Both the position numbers and the translations under genes were made by a program. The notes below the pieces were generated by a model. It saw only the letters and a program-made list of their open reading frames with translations, was not told the origin of the DNA and did not search any database. Positions 42,783-52,123 of a DNA stretch of 64,000 bases are shown here, piece after piece (position 1 is the first letter of the stretch; each line of letters opens with the position of its first letter). The stretch comes from JBGNFV01 sp049645705 (GTDB lineage Bacteria > Bacteroidota > Bacteroidia > Cytophagales > Cyclobacteriaceae): NCBI GenBank assembly GCA_049645705.1, contig JBARUK010000027.1, forward strand, positions 62,001-126,000, read 5' to 3'.

Positions 42783-44405
42783 TTAGTTACAGGGCAGGGT
42801 AATGGTCAGGTCTCCGTTGGCATTTGCCGTAACAGACATATTTGCATTGCTGCCGTTTCCACCCCACTGGTAGTTAGCCAGCGTAAGCGGTGAGCTTACA
42901 AATGCACGCAGGTTTATAGGGTCACCTGTGATAATGCCACAGGCAGTAAACTGTCCGTTGTTGTCCGTAATACCCAGTAAGTTTACCGCGCTGCCGGGGG
43001 CACCAGTATACCCTATGGCTATACCTGCAGGTGATGCGCCGTCTGAGCATACTACCGTAACCTGTGTAGGGTTAAAGCAGTTGATGCCGTTCAGGTTGAA
43101 GTCACCTACCGTGCCGCAGGGTGCAAATGTACGGGCTTCCAGTACGTTTCCGTTAGTATCCCGGATAACCAGGATCAGCGGACCCAGGTCAGACGGTGTA
43201 TTATAGAGTGTCATAGGCTCACTGCCCGAGCTACCTACTGTTATAGTGCGCTGAGCGTAGTTAGATACGGGCTGTCCGTTAGCCGCGCTTCTGAGCTCCA
43301 GGGTATAGCTGCCCGCAGGCGCATTAATAGTGAAGTTCAGCGGGCTGGTACACCTGTTTCCTTTATAGTCCAGGTTCCAGGTACTTAGGTGAATGATCTT
43401 AGCCGTAGCTTCCAGGCGTCCTTTTTCATTTCGGCGAAACGCAAGCGACTGCCCTTCCTCTACCCATGACATGTTGTTTTCATTCCAGCTCCAGACGGCT
43501 ACGCTCATGCCATTCTGCAGTGGTGCACCCTGGAGGCCGGTAGTAGTTTTTTCGTCCAGCTCAAAAGTAAAATCGATCGGGTTGCTGAACCACTTTACCT
43601 CTACGCCATCTACCCACATATCCACTGTGGCCATACCGAGTGAGCGGAATATTGCCGGATTGTTAGCATTGGCTATAGGCCGACCGTCCAGGCCCTGTAC
43701 GTTAGACGTTACCAGCGGAGCGGGCATAGCATCCATGGCCACTTCAGAGCTGGTAGCGTAGCTTCTGGCTTCTATACGCAGCGAACCACCTGGTAGAGGG
43801 TTTTGGTTGGCGTCCAGGAATCTCGTGCCTGCCGGTATCCTGATAGTCATTCGTTCGCTCGTGTTGCCATTCGTGCTTACCACAATATTATTAGGGGCCT
43901 GCCCTCTGTTAACAGCAATGTTATTGGCACTAAGGAGGCCAACACCGGGAGCGGTAGTATTGTCCTCAAGCATGCGTATCTGCACGGCCAGATGCTTTTT
44001 GTTAGTTACCAGTATATTCCGGCTTTGTGTTATAAAACCCAGGGAAGAGGCCGTTATGGTAAACGAATACGGGTAACTGGCACCATCCTGAATGGCCAGT
44101 GATATAACTCCGTTGTCAGTTACCACAGTAGCTGCAGGTGTACCTCCGGCAGTTACCAGAAACCCGTCCGGGTCATCTACACTGATGGTGGTTTTGTAGG
44201 GTTCCGTACCTGTATTCTGTAAGGCGTTTACAAAGGACAGGTTGACCTTGAGGCCCTTTTGTGTAGCAGGAGTGGCACTCTCCTGTAGCACTGGCTGTAC
44301 CGTAGAGGTGTCACTTTCGATAGAGTTCGTACAACCCTGTATCGTTAATGCAGCCAGAAGTAAGGCACCCGGATAGGAGAGCCATTTTTTTGCTTTCTTA
44401 AACAT
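42783..44405 (-). CDS. Large exported lipoprotein of unknown function
   Basis: A 540-residue protein with a signal peptide and lipobox Cys25 (TIQGCTNS). Residues about 50-150 resemble a carboxypeptidase-regulatory or Ig-like beta domain (LKVNLSFVNALQNTG ... FTITASSLGF). Residues about 170-345 contain long beta strands and EEGQSLAFRRNEKGRLEATAKIIHLSTWNLDY, reminiscent of the end of ZU5-like repeats. The C-terminal third has two further beta modules with paired cysteines (APCGTV, GINCFNP, VVCSDG, ACGIITG). Likely exposed on the cell surface. I do not recognise a named family. Confidence 0.75.
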   Translation of the reverse strand: MFKKAKKWLSYPGALLLAALTIQGCTNSIESDTSTVQPVLQESATPATQKGLKVNLSFVNALQNTGTEPYKTTISVDDPDGFLVTAGGTPAATVVTDNGVISLAIQDGASYPYSFTITASSLGFITQSRNILVTNKKHLAVQIRMLEDNTTAPGVGLLSANNIAVNRGQAPNNIVVSTNGNTSERMTIRIPAGTRFLDANQNPLPGGSLRIEARSYATSSEVAMDAMPAPLVTSNVQGLDGRPIANANNPAIFRSLGMATVDMWVDGVEVKWFSNPIDFTFELDEKTTTGLQGAPLQNGMSVAVWSWNENNMSWVEEGQSLAFRRNEKGRLEATAKIIHLSTWNLDYKGNRCTSPLNFTINAPAGSYTLELRSAANGQPVSNYAQRTITVGSSGSEPMTLYNTPSDLGPLILVIRDTNGNVLEARTFAPCGTVGDFNLNGINCFNPTQVTVVCSDGASPAGIAIGYTGAPGSAVNLLGITDNNGQFTACGIITGDPINLRAFVSSPLTLANYQWGGNGSNANMSVTANANGDLTITLPCN

Positions 44406-44673
44406 AGTAAATAAGTGGTTTGGTTGGTTAGCTAAGGTACCAAGGAATATGTAGAAGCGGACTAGACAATCCGGGTCATATGGCTATTCCAGCATCAGAG
44501 GCTATGTTCGTTCCATTTTCAGGCTGTAAATTTGAGGGTAAACCCTTACGTTTTTCGCCGTATGAACGTATTGCATCAGCCCAATTCGGCAGAATATTTA
44601 CTGTTATTCAACCCTTAGCAGCCTGTTATTACGATTATCTGCTCTCCTTACGTATTTGCTGGCCGGGTTTTTA

Positions 44674-44681
44674 TATTTTTG
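44674..44681 (+). promoter_or_regulatory. -7 box very close to the asnB start
   Basis: TATTTTTG matches TAnnTTTG and ends 6 bases before the asnB ATG, which would give a leaderless or nearly leaderless transcript. The nearest TTTG (44655-44658) is 15 bases upstream, shorter than the usual spacing. Confidence 0.3.
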
Positions 44682-44687
44682 CTCCCT

Positions 44688-46586
44688 ATGTGTGGGATTA
44701 CAGGAATAAGAGCATTTAACGAAGTAGGCCGGGTTCATATGATAAATCTGTCGGTCGCCACCGGCTGCCTTTCTTCCAGGGGTCCCGATGCGCAGGGCTT
44801 CTTCGACACCTATTTTACCGGTTTAGGACATAGGCGCCTGTCCATTATAGATACCAGCAGCGACGGTAAGCAGCCGATGACCGACCATACGGGCCGGTAC
44901 ACCATCGTGTTTAATGGTGAAATATTCAATTTTCCAGAATTGAAAAAATCACTATTGGATAAGCAGGTGCCCTTTCATAGCCAAACCGATACTGAGGTAC
45001 TGCTTAACCTGTACATCATGGAAGGCAAGGCTTGCCTTAATAAGCTAAATGGCTTTTTTGCCTTTGCCATACATGATAAAGAAGACGACTCCGTCTTCAT
45101 TGCCAGGGACAGGATGGGCATTAAGCCCCTCTACTATTTTGCCGATGAGGACAAGTTCGTATTTGCTTCAGAGCTTAAAAGCCTTCTCGCTTTCGGTATT
45201 CCTAAAAAGCTGGACTATTCCTCACTCCATCATTACCTGCAGCTAAACTATGTGCCTTCGCCTCATACTATGATAGAAGGCACATATAAACTTCCTCCCG
45301 GCCATTATATTCATCTGAAAGGGCGGGAGTTTAGTGTAGAGCAGTATTATGCTGTGCCCCGGCACGAGTCCGGCCGGGCACCGGCCAGCTATGAGGAGAG
45401 CCAGAAGAAGCTGGTAAGCCTGCTGGAGGATTCCGTAAAGAAAAGACTGATATCCGATGTGCCCCTTGGTTCCTTCCTTAGCGGGGGTATAGATTCTTCC
45501 GCTATTGTGGCCCTGGCTACCCGGCACGTAGATAAGCTCAATACCTTTAGCATAGGCTACAGGGATGAGCCCTTCTTCGATGAAACAAAATACGCCCGGC
45601 TGGTAGCCGATAAGTTCAATACTGAGCATACAGTCTTCTCCCTTACCAATAATGACCTGTATACTCATCTTCATGATGTACTGGACTACCTGGACGAGCC
45701 CTTTGCAGACTCCTCTGCACTACCCGTATATATACTGAGCCAACAGACCCGCAAGATAGCTACCGTAGCCCTGTCTGGTGATGGCGCCGACGAGATATTC
45801 TCAGGTTATAACAAGCACATGGCATTTCATAAAGCGGGCAAAGGTGGTTTTATGCCATCCGTAGTCAGCTCACTGCTACCCCTGTGGCAAAAGTTGCCTA
45901 AATCCAGGCAGGGAACTCTGACTAATCGCCTAAGACAGTTGCAGCGATTTGCCGAAGGTATGCGGCTGTCTCCTGCAGACAGGTACTGGCGCTGGGCTGT
46001 ATATGCAGATGCCGGTGAGGCAGATGCCCTGCTATCTGCACATAGCCGCGAACTGCTGGATGCCAGCGAGTCTGAAAGCCGCCGCAGAGAGCTGTTACGG
46101 TTTATAAATGAGGGTAAGGATATAAATGAGATCCTGTATACGGATGTGAACCTCGTATTACCGGATGATATGCTGGTAAAAGTAGATCGTATGTCTATGG
46201 CTAATAGCCTGGAAGTAAGGGTGCCCTTCCTGGATCACAGGGTGGTAGAGTTTGCCTTTAGCCTGCCGGGTGATTATAAGGTCACAAAGGACATGAAGAA
46301 GCGAATATTGCAGGATGCCTTCAGGGATATACTACCTGCAGAATTATATAAGAGGCCTAAGCATGGTTTCGAGGTTCCGCTTCTGAAATGGTTCAGGGGT
46401 GAACTCAGAAGCATGATAGATAATGATCTGCTGGCAGATGATTTTATAAAAGAGCAGAATATATTCGACGTAGAGGAGGTCAGGGCATTAAAATCCCGGC
46501 TGTTCTCCGCTAATCCTGGTGATATACACGCCAGGATATGGGGTATGATCGTATTTCAGTGGTGGTACCGGAAATACTTTAAATAA
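44688..46586 (+). CDS. asnB: Asparagine synthetase (glutamine-hydrolysing)
   Basis: A 632-residue enzyme from the ATG at 44688, which puts the catalytic cysteine at position 2 (MCGITGIR), as the family requires after Met removal; the earlier in-frame ATG at 44679 is therefore wrong. The glutaminase domain (1-210) has RRLSIID and FNGEIFNF. The synthetase domain has the PP-loop SGGIDSSAI and SGDGADEIFSGYNKH. It makes asparagine from aspartate, ATP and glutamine. Members of this long subgroup also act in surface-sugar or peptide clusters, but no such genes are adjacent. Confidence 0.93.
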   Translation: MCGITGIRAFNEVGRVHMINLSVATGCLSSRGPDAQGFFDTYFTGLGHRRLSIIDTSSDGKQPMTDHTGRYTIVFNGEIFNFPELKKSLLDKQVPFHSQTDTEVLLNLYIMEGKACLNKLNGFFAFAIHDKEDDSVFIARDRMGIKPLYYFADEDKFVFASELKSLLAFGIPKKLDYSSLHHYLQLNYVPSPHTMIEGTYKLPPGHYIHLKGREFSVEQYYAVPRHESGRAPASYEESQKKLVSLLEDSVKKRLISDVPLGSFLSGGIDSSAIVALATRHVDKLNTFSIGYRDEPFFDETKYARLVADKFNTEHTVFSLTNNDLYTHLHDVLDYLDEPFADSSALPVYILSQQTRKIATVALSGDGADEIFSGYNKHMAFHKAGKGGFMPSVVSSLLPLWQKLPKSRQGTLTNRLRQLQRFAEGMRLSPADRYWRWAVYADAGEADALLSAHSRELLDASESESRRRELLRFINEGKDINEILYTDVNLVLPDDMLVKVDRMSMANSLEVRVPFLDHRVVEFAFSLPGDYKVTKDMKKRILQDAFRDILPAELYKRPKHGFEVPLLKWFRGELRSMIDNDLLADDFIKEQNIFDVEEVRALKSRLFSANPGDIHARIWGMIVFQWWYRKYFK

Positions 46587-46613
46587 AAAACCCGGAGACT
46601 AAAAGCCTCCGGG
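46586..46613 (-). terminator. Terminator between asnB and the AT-hook-like gene
   Basis: CCCGGAG (46591-46597) pairs with CTCCGGG (46607-46613); on the minus strand TTTTTTATTT follows. It ends the AT-hook-like gene and may also block asnB read-through. Confidence 0.8.
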
Positions 46614-46621
46614 CAATATGA

Positions 46622-47098
46622 TTATTTATCAAACAGGTAATACTTGTATTTATTACCTACCTGCTGATAACCTATCTGGTTTCTCTTTTTCAGGTCGGAT
46701 GCAGCAATACGTATGGCTGCTGTAGTCTTCTCAAGGTCAAGCTTAGGCTCTTTGTCTACGATCTCTGCGGCAATATCGTTAGTGATCATAGCGCCTTTCT
46801 CATTTAGTACATAAATGATCTTGCTCTTCCATGTAAGCGACTCGCTGTACTGCTCAGGTACGGTGATGGGCTTATTAGCTTTAGAAGGACGGCCTACTTT
46901 ACCTCCGGTAGAAGTAGATTTGGGAGTAGAAGAAGAAGCAGAAGTACTACCAGGAGTACGGCCTCTGCGTGTTTTCTTTTCCTTGCCCGTAGCAGGATCG
47001 CCACCAAAGCCCACGATAGCATTTTCCAATGCTTCGAGTTGTTTCATAAGCTCAGCCCGCTTTTCGTACAATTGGCTAAGTAAATCTTCGTTAGTCAT
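46622..47098 (-). CDS. Small DNA-binding-like protein with AT-hook-type motifs
   Basis: A 158-residue protein in three parts. Residues 1-38 form a helical coil (LSQLYEKRAELMKQLEALENAI). Residues about 40-75 are a Lys/Arg/Ser/Thr linker with two AT-hook-like motifs, RRGRTPGS and KVGRPSKANK. Residues about 80-158 look like a small winged helix (SKIIYVLNEKGAMITNDIAAEIVDKEP ... NKYKYYLFDK). It may be a nucleoid-associated or regulatory protein. I do not recognise a named family; binding is inferred. Confidence 0.7.
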   Translation of the reverse strand: MTNEDLLSQLYEKRAELMKQLEALENAIVGFGGDPATGKEKKTRRGRTPGSTSASSSTPKSTSTGGKVGRPSKANKPITVPEQYSESLTWKSKIIYVLNEKGAMITNDIAAEIVDKEPKLDLEKTTAAIRIAASDLKKRNQIGYQQVGNKYKYYLFDK

Positions 47099-47531
47099 CG
47101 GCTAAAAAATATTAATGTATTATCAGTTGTAAATATTTCCAAAAAAAACGAGAGTAACAGAATTATGCTGTTAATATAATATTTATTTTCTACGAAAGCA
47201 TAATAAATATCGATTAAGCACATGAATTTTATCAAGCTTAATCATATAACGTATCTATATAAGCAGTATTAATAAAAATTGTTCCTCCGGTTATAACCGA
47301 ACGCCTGCGCCTAAAGGTCTAAATATTACCCTTATTACTATTCATGTTTCAACTTTGGTTATTCGGATAGACTGTTTTTATAAGTGGTTCACTTGTAGGT
47401 ACCTACATTTCATTACGTATTCGCTACAGTTCATGCTGTATGCACAGGATTTACATGGTAAGAAAAAGACATTTCGCTTATGGGCAGGTTACTCAGCTAC
47501 TAACCATACTTCATAAACCAAACAGAAAGCA
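47099..47531. other. 433-base AT-rich gap upstream of the fasciclin gene
   Basis: No reading frame is supported. The sequence is strongly AT-rich. A perfect inverted repeat GATTAAGC (47212-47219) / GCTTAATC (47236-47243) with a 16-base loop lies between the two divergent genes and may be a regulator site. TTTG at 47354-47357 has no well-spaced -7 partner. Confidence 0.45.
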
Positions 47532-49502
47532 ATGAAAGCAAACTCTTACTTTTTAAATTTCGTCGGCATCAGGAGCTACATGCTCGCGCTCTTAGCCGGA
47601 ACGTTTTTATTTATTTCCTGTAATGAAGACAGTGACTCACCTCTTCAGCAGGAAAATGACCTCTCAGAAGTAATATCGCAAAACCCGGAGCTATCGACCT
47701 TCCAGTCTGCGGTTAATAATTCGAATGGTATAAGCAACCTGTTAAACGGGTCAGAAGAATACACGATATTTGCACCTGACAACCAGGCTTTTTCCAATTT
47801 CCTTAATGGCAGAACGATCAATGAAGTATCTCCTGCTGTACTAAAGAATGTACTGCAAGACCATATGGTGGCCGGTAACCTGCGTGCGGCAGATCTTCAG
47901 ACAGGTATACTTACTACCCTGGGTGGCGGTACCATTGATGTAATCCGCCAGGGCGATGTTATTACACTTAATAATAACGTACAGGTACTTGCGGCCGACA
48001 TTGATGCCAGTAACGGTATCATTCATGTCGTAAACGCAGTGATGGATCATGAGGATGATATGGACATGGGTACCATAGCCGATATTGTGGTCAATAAGGA
48101 AAACCTTTCCACACTCGAAGCTATCCTGACCAGCGGTAACTATGACGATATATTGAACGCTGCTGCTGACTCATCAGCAGATCTGACATTGTTTGCTCCT
48201 GATAACGAAGCATTTGCCGACCTGCTCGACATGCTTGATCTGGAACTAAGCGATATCCCTGAAAACGTGGTAAGAGAAATTCTGATGTATCATGTGGTAG
48301 CACAGAGCTACGCAGCCGCAGATCTATCGGATGGTGGTATGGTGATGACTATGCAGGGTGAAGAGATAATGGTGATGAAAGACGGTGGTATGGTAACGCT
48401 AAACCCCGGTGATATGGAAGCTATGGTAGAAGATGCCGACCTGGAAGCTAATAACGGATATGTTCACCAGATAGACGGTGTGCTTATTCCGCCTTCAGTA
48501 CAGGCACTTATGGGTACGGTAGTAGAGCCTGCTTACTTTAACAGAGACTTTACTATGCTGGTAGAAGCACTGGTCAAGACTGATTTGCTGGAAGCTATCG
48601 TTACAGCAGATGAGGTGACTATACTTGCGCCTACCAACGATGCCTTTATGAATGCCGGTATCGTTGTGGATGAAACAGATGCTGAAACACTCAGCAGAGT
48701 ACTGTTATACCATGTGCTTACAAAAGACATTCCTGCCGGTGATCTTATGAACATGCTGGAGTCTGCTTACCAGGCACCTGCAAATCAGATATCGGCTCCT
48801 ACTCTGTTGGGTATGAACTACGAGCTGTATTTTACGCTGTATAATGACATGATCTATATAAACGGTGATACCAGGCTGGATCCCGCTAATATCATGACCG
48901 ATAACGGTACTGTTCATGTACTGCCTGAAAATATACTGATGCCACCTTCTATGACTATTGCAGAGATTGTAGTAGCTCATACTAATTCAGAGTTTGAAAG
49001 TGATGACGAGGATGGTGAATTTAACATACTGCTTGCCGCACTTACCCGTGCCAGCAACGAAGGAGACTTCGATTTCATTGCTGCAGTATCTGACCCTGAA
49101 GCGAACCTGACTGTGTTTGCTCCTACTGACCAAGCGTTTATGGACCTGTTAGATATTACCGGTATAGAAGGACTAGACGCTATTCCGATAGATGTGCTTA
49201 CTAACATACTCAAGTATCATGTGATAGTAGTTCCGTTCTTCAGCAAAGACTTGCTGAACAACAATATGCCTGCTACGCTGTATTCGAGCCTTTCAATACA
49301 GGTAAATGGTGATCTGACTATTACTGACAGAGAAGATGATAATGATGATGCTAATATCGTCATGGCCGATGTACTTGCCACTAATGGTGTGATCCATGCT
49401 ATAGATGGCGTACTGTTACCATTTGATATTGTAGATGGTAGCGGTGACGACGACGATGACGACGACGACGATGACGACGATGATCATGATGATAACAACT
49501 AA
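47532..49502 (+). CDS. Fasciclin (FAS1) domain lipoprotein with four repeats and a poly-Asp tail
   Basis: A 656-residue lipoprotein: signal peptide with lipobox Cys30 (LFISCNED), then four FAS1 domains at roughly residues 42-172, 180-315, 335-475 and 480-635. Each has the typical TIFAPDNQAF / LTLFAPDNEAF / VTILAPTNDAF / LTVFAPTDQAF strand, and three of the four keep the YH motif. FAS1 modules mediate adhesion and matrix binding. The last 17 residues are nearly all Asp, plausibly a calcium or cation-binding tail. Own terminator downstream. Confidence 0.92.
   Translation: MKANSYFLNFVGIRSYMLALLAGTFLFISCNEDSDSPLQQENDLSEVISQNPELSTFQSAVNNSNGISNLLNGSEEYTIFAPDNQAFSNFLNGRTINEVSPAVLKNVLQDHMVAGNLRAADLQTGILTTLGGGTIDVIRQGDVITLNNNVQVLAADIDASNGIIHVVNAVMDHEDDMDMGTIADIVVNKENLSTLEAILTSGNYDDILNAAADSSADLTLFAPDNEAFADLLDMLDLELSDIPENVVREILMYHVVAQSYAAADLSDGGMVMTMQGEEIMVMKDGGMVTLNPGDMEAMVEDADLEANNGYVHQIDGVLIPPSVQALMGTVVEPAYFNRDFTMLVEALVKTDLLEAIVTADEVTILAPTNDAFMNAGIVVDETDAETLSRVLLYHVLTKDIPAGDLMNMLESAYQAPANQISAPTLLGMNYELYFTLYNDMIYINGDTRLDPANIMTDNGTVHVLPENILMPPSMTIAEIVVAHTNSEFESDDEDGEFNILLAALTRASNEGDFDFIAAVSDPEANLTVFAPTDQAFMDLLDITGIEGLDAIPIDVLTNILKYHVIVVPFFSKDLLNNNMPATLYSSLSIQVNGDLTITDREDDNDDANIVMADVLATNGVIHAIDGVLLPFDIVDGSGDDDDDDDDDDDDDHDDNN
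49440..49494 (+). repeat. GAC/GAT triplet tract encoding the poly-Asp tail
   Basis: A run of mixed GAC and GAT codons encodes 13 consecutive Asp, then HDD. Mixed codons suggest selection for Asp rather than pure slippage. Confidence 0.8.
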
Positions 49503-49531
49503 TCATACCGTCAGGTAACTTGGTAGAATGT

Positions 49532-49566
49532 AATAGCCCGGGCTGGTGTCCGGGCTATTTTTTTTA
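49532..49566 (+). terminator. Terminator of the fasciclin gene
   Basis: AATAGCCCGG (49532-49541) pairs with CCGGGCTATT (49550-49559), followed by a run of T. Confidence 0.92.
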
Positions 49567-49610
49567 TCTTATATTTACTATTTCAGATTCAACCAACTGA
49601 TACGGTTGTT

Positions 49611-50654
49611 ATGTTTCATATTAAGCTCAGGTACCTGTTCATACTCCTGCTGGCAGTCTATTCATACCTGAATATTCTGTTTACAGAAGGTGACCGGCTT
49701 ATCGAAACTCTTCATCTGGATAAGCTATTGCTGCTTGCTGTAATTACCGCTATCGTACTGATGATATGGGAAGGCAACAGGTATATAGAACACAGACTCA
49801 GGCGCCGGCAATTTCCCTTTACCGGGAGCCAGGTGCATCCGCTCATCCCCTTCTTCATATTATCCCTGATACCCGTCCTTATAGCTACAATGGCCACTAT
49901 AGCGGTAGCCATGGTCATTACCGGAGGGTATTCTGTCAGTATAGCTACAGAGGCTAAGCTTATACTCAGCTTTTCATTCAGGGTAAACCTGTTTTTAAAC
50001 TGTGTGCATGCCATTGTGTACTATATGAACCAACTTAAAAAAACCCAGATAGAGGCTGAAAAGCTGAAAAAAGCCACTACCGAAGCCCAGTTTGCTTCCC
50101 TTAAAAACCAGGTAAACCCCCACTTTTTATTTAACAGCTTCAATGTACTGTCATCACTGGTATATAAAGATGCCGACATGGCTGCCGATTACCTGAGGCA
50201 GTTGTCGCGGGTATACCGCTACCTCCTGCAGCACCAGGATGGACAAAGTGTGTCTCTGAGTCAGGAAATGGCCTTCATAAAGGCCTACCTCTACCTGCTG
50301 GATATCCGCTTCGGAGATAACCTTATAGTAAATAACCACATCGACGATCGGACCGATACATTATACCTGGCGCCTGTATCCTTACAGATGCTGATAGAAA
50401 ATGCAATAAAACATAATGTAGTATCCAGGAACCACCCTCTCACCATTAGCCTTTATTTCGAAAATGGCGGTGGCACCCGCTACCTTATAGTTGAAAATAC
50501 ATTACAAAAAAAAGAAACGGCCCCTCCTTCTACCAATCTCGGGTTAAGCAACATTAAGCAGAGATACAGGTTCATTACTGACAGGGAGGTGCTGGTGACA
50601 GATGGGCCGGATACCTTCAAAGTATTATTGCCCCTTATACATATCCCGATATGA
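49611..50654 (+). CDS. LytS-type sensor histidine kinase
   Basis: A 347-residue membrane kinase with about four N-terminal helices (residues 8-145), a short coiled coil, and the His_kinase domain. The phospho-accepting histidine is in NQVNPHFLFNSFN; the ATPase has an N box IENAIKHN and a G box LGLSNIKQRY. It would phosphorylate the LytTR regulator encoded next, whose start overlaps its end by four bases. The signal is unknown. Confidence 0.93.
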   Translation: MFHIKLRYLFILLLAVYSYLNILFTEGDRLIETLHLDKLLLLAVITAIVLMIWEGNRYIEHRLRRRQFPFTGSQVHPLIPFFILSLIPVLIATMATIAVAMVITGGYSVSIATEAKLILSFSFRVNLFLNCVHAIVYYMNQLKKTQIEAEKLKKATTEAQFASLKNQVNPHFLFNSFNVLSSLVYKDADMAADYLRQLSRVYRYLLQHQDGQSVSLSQEMAFIKAYLYLLDIRFGDNLIVNNHIDDRTDTLYLAPVSLQMLIENAIKHNVVSRNHPLTISLYFENGGGTRYLIVENTLQKKETAPPSTNLGLSNIKQRYRFITDREVLVTDGPDTFKVLLPLIHIPI

Positions 50655-51424
50655 AAGTACTTATTATCGAAGACGAACCCCTGGCCTCAGACCGGCTGGA
50701 GCAGATGATAAACGAAGCCTACGGACATGTGGAAATAGTGGGCAAACTTGATTCTGTAGAGGAGGCCGTAAGCTACTTTGAAAGCAACCGGAGTCAGCCC
50801 GATCTCTCCTTTATGGATATACAGCTTTCTGATGGTGTAAGCCTGGATATATTTCAAAAAACTAAGGTGAATACACCTGTTATATTCACTACTGCCTATG
50901 ATAACTATACCCTGGAGGCATTTAAGGTCAACAGTGTGGACTACCTGCTAAAACCCATAGACCCTGATGAGCTGAGGCGGGCAATAGGAAAATACCACGA
51001 CCTGTTTAATAATAGTCACTATATGCAGGTGATATCAGACCGGCTGGCACAGATCTTACGCGATAGCCTTACCAATAACTACAAGAAGAGATTTGCCATA
51101 CGAAATGGTAGTAACCTGAAAGTTAAAGACGTCCGTTCCGTAGCGTATATCAGGGCCGAGGGGCGCAGCGTGTTTATTTATATGGAAAAAGAGGGTAAAA
51201 AATACCTGATAGACCATACCATGGAGGAGCTGGAAACGAGGCTGCTGGACCCACAGCGCTTTTTCCGGATCAACCGCCAGTTCTTTGTGTGTGCCGATAA
51301 TATAACTGAGGCCAAGAGCTATATTAACAGCCGCCTCAAAGTCATCCTTAACATTCCTTGCGAATATGAGCTTATAGTAAGCAGGGAAAAAGTATCCCAG
51401 TTTAAAGAGTGGATAGCGCAGTAA
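50651..51424 (+). CDS. LytTR-family response regulator
   Basis: A 257-residue regulator with an N-terminal receiver domain: acidic EDEP, phospho-accepting D56 (FMDIQLSDG) and Lys in DYLLKPIDP. The C-terminal LytTR DNA-binding domain runs over residues about 150-255 (AIRNGSNLKVKDVRSVAYIRAEGR, FFRINRQFFV). It overlaps the kinase gene by four bases. Targets cannot be predicted; the HAD-like gene follows after 15 bases. Confidence 0.94.
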   Translation: MKVLIIEDEPLASDRLEQMINEAYGHVEIVGKLDSVEEAVSYFESNRSQPDLSFMDIQLSDGVSLDIFQKTKVNTPVIFTTAYDNYTLEAFKVNSVDYLLKPIDPDELRRAIGKYHDLFNNSHYMQVISDRLAQILRDSLTNNYKKRFAIRNGSNLKVKDVRSVAYIRAEGRSVFIYMEKEGKKYLIDHTMEELETRLLDPQRFFRINRQFFVCADNITEAKSYINSRLKVILNIPCEYELIVSREKVSQFKEWIAQ

Positions 51425-51439
51425 CTAAATAATCGCTGT

Positions 51440-52123
51440 ATGGAAGAGAGCACGTCCCGTATAAAAGGGATAATATTTGGTCTGGAAGGGAGTATCATTA
51501 CCTCTGAAGACTCTTGGGATCGTTGCCTGAGGCTTTTGCTAAGCGAATACGGCGTGGATTATAACCGAAACAAGCTCAAGCCCGAAATGGCAGGCCGTAC
51601 TCTCCAAGAGTGTGCTACAGAGCTCAAAAGGCGGTACCCCGAGTACATTCACGATGCCGATAGCCACATAGCTACCCGGATAAAAGACTTTCTTATCGAC
51701 CTTTTTGAAAAAGGGTTGAGATACGAAGAAGGCTTCGAGACCTTCTATAATTATGCCCGGCAAAACTTCAAAGTAGCCATAGCTACCTCACTGGACGAAG
51801 ACATCTTTGCGGCAGTAGACGAAAAGCTTGACTTTAAGAAGCAATTCGATGCGCCCATGCTGTTTGCCGGAAGCCTGGAGAGTAAGCCCAGCCCCGTGCT
51901 GTTTCAGAAAGCAGCTGAAAAACTGGGTCTGGCACCGGAAAACTGCCTGGCAATAGAGGATTCACCCAATGGCGTATTGGCCGCCAGGCATGCCGATATG
52001 CAGGTGGTAGGGCTCACAGGTACCTTTGACAGCAAAGAAATGGAAGACCTGGCCGGCCTGGAGCAGGAGCACATTTTCAGAAACTATGTAGAGATAAAAG
52101 ACTACCTGGAAAGCCGCCGCTAA
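51440..52123 (+). CDS. HAD-superfamily protein lacking the catalytic aspartates (putative pseudoenzyme)
   Basis: A 227-residue protein with the beta-phosphoglucomutase/GPH-like HAD layout and a helical cap. Motif II (AIATS), motif III (Lys in ESKPSPVLFQKAAEKLG) and motif IV (AIEDSPNGVLAAR) are well conserved. Motif I, normally DxDGT, reads FGLEGSI: the nucleophile is Gly14 and the acid/base residue is Glu16. Without the nucleophile it should not dephosphorylate. It lies 15 bases after the LytTR gene, so it may serve as a regulatory or binding subunit. It overlaps the convergent ABC exporter gene by four bases. Confidence 0.88.
   Translation: MEESTSRIKGIIFGLEGSIITSEDSWDRCLRLLLSEYGVDYNRNKLKPEMAGRTLQECATELKRRYPEYIHDADSHIATRIKDFLIDLFEKGLRYEEGFETFYNYARQNFKVAIATSLDEDIFAAVDEKLDFKKQFDAPMLFAGSLESKPSPVLFQKAAEKLGLAPENCLAIEDSPNGVLAARHADMQVVGLTGTFDSKEMEDLAGLEQEHIFRNYVEIKDYLESRR

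Noticed and set aside
44480..44719. 79-codon plus-strand frame before asnB
   Set aside because: It overlaps the asnB start in another frame and shows no signal peptide or motif.
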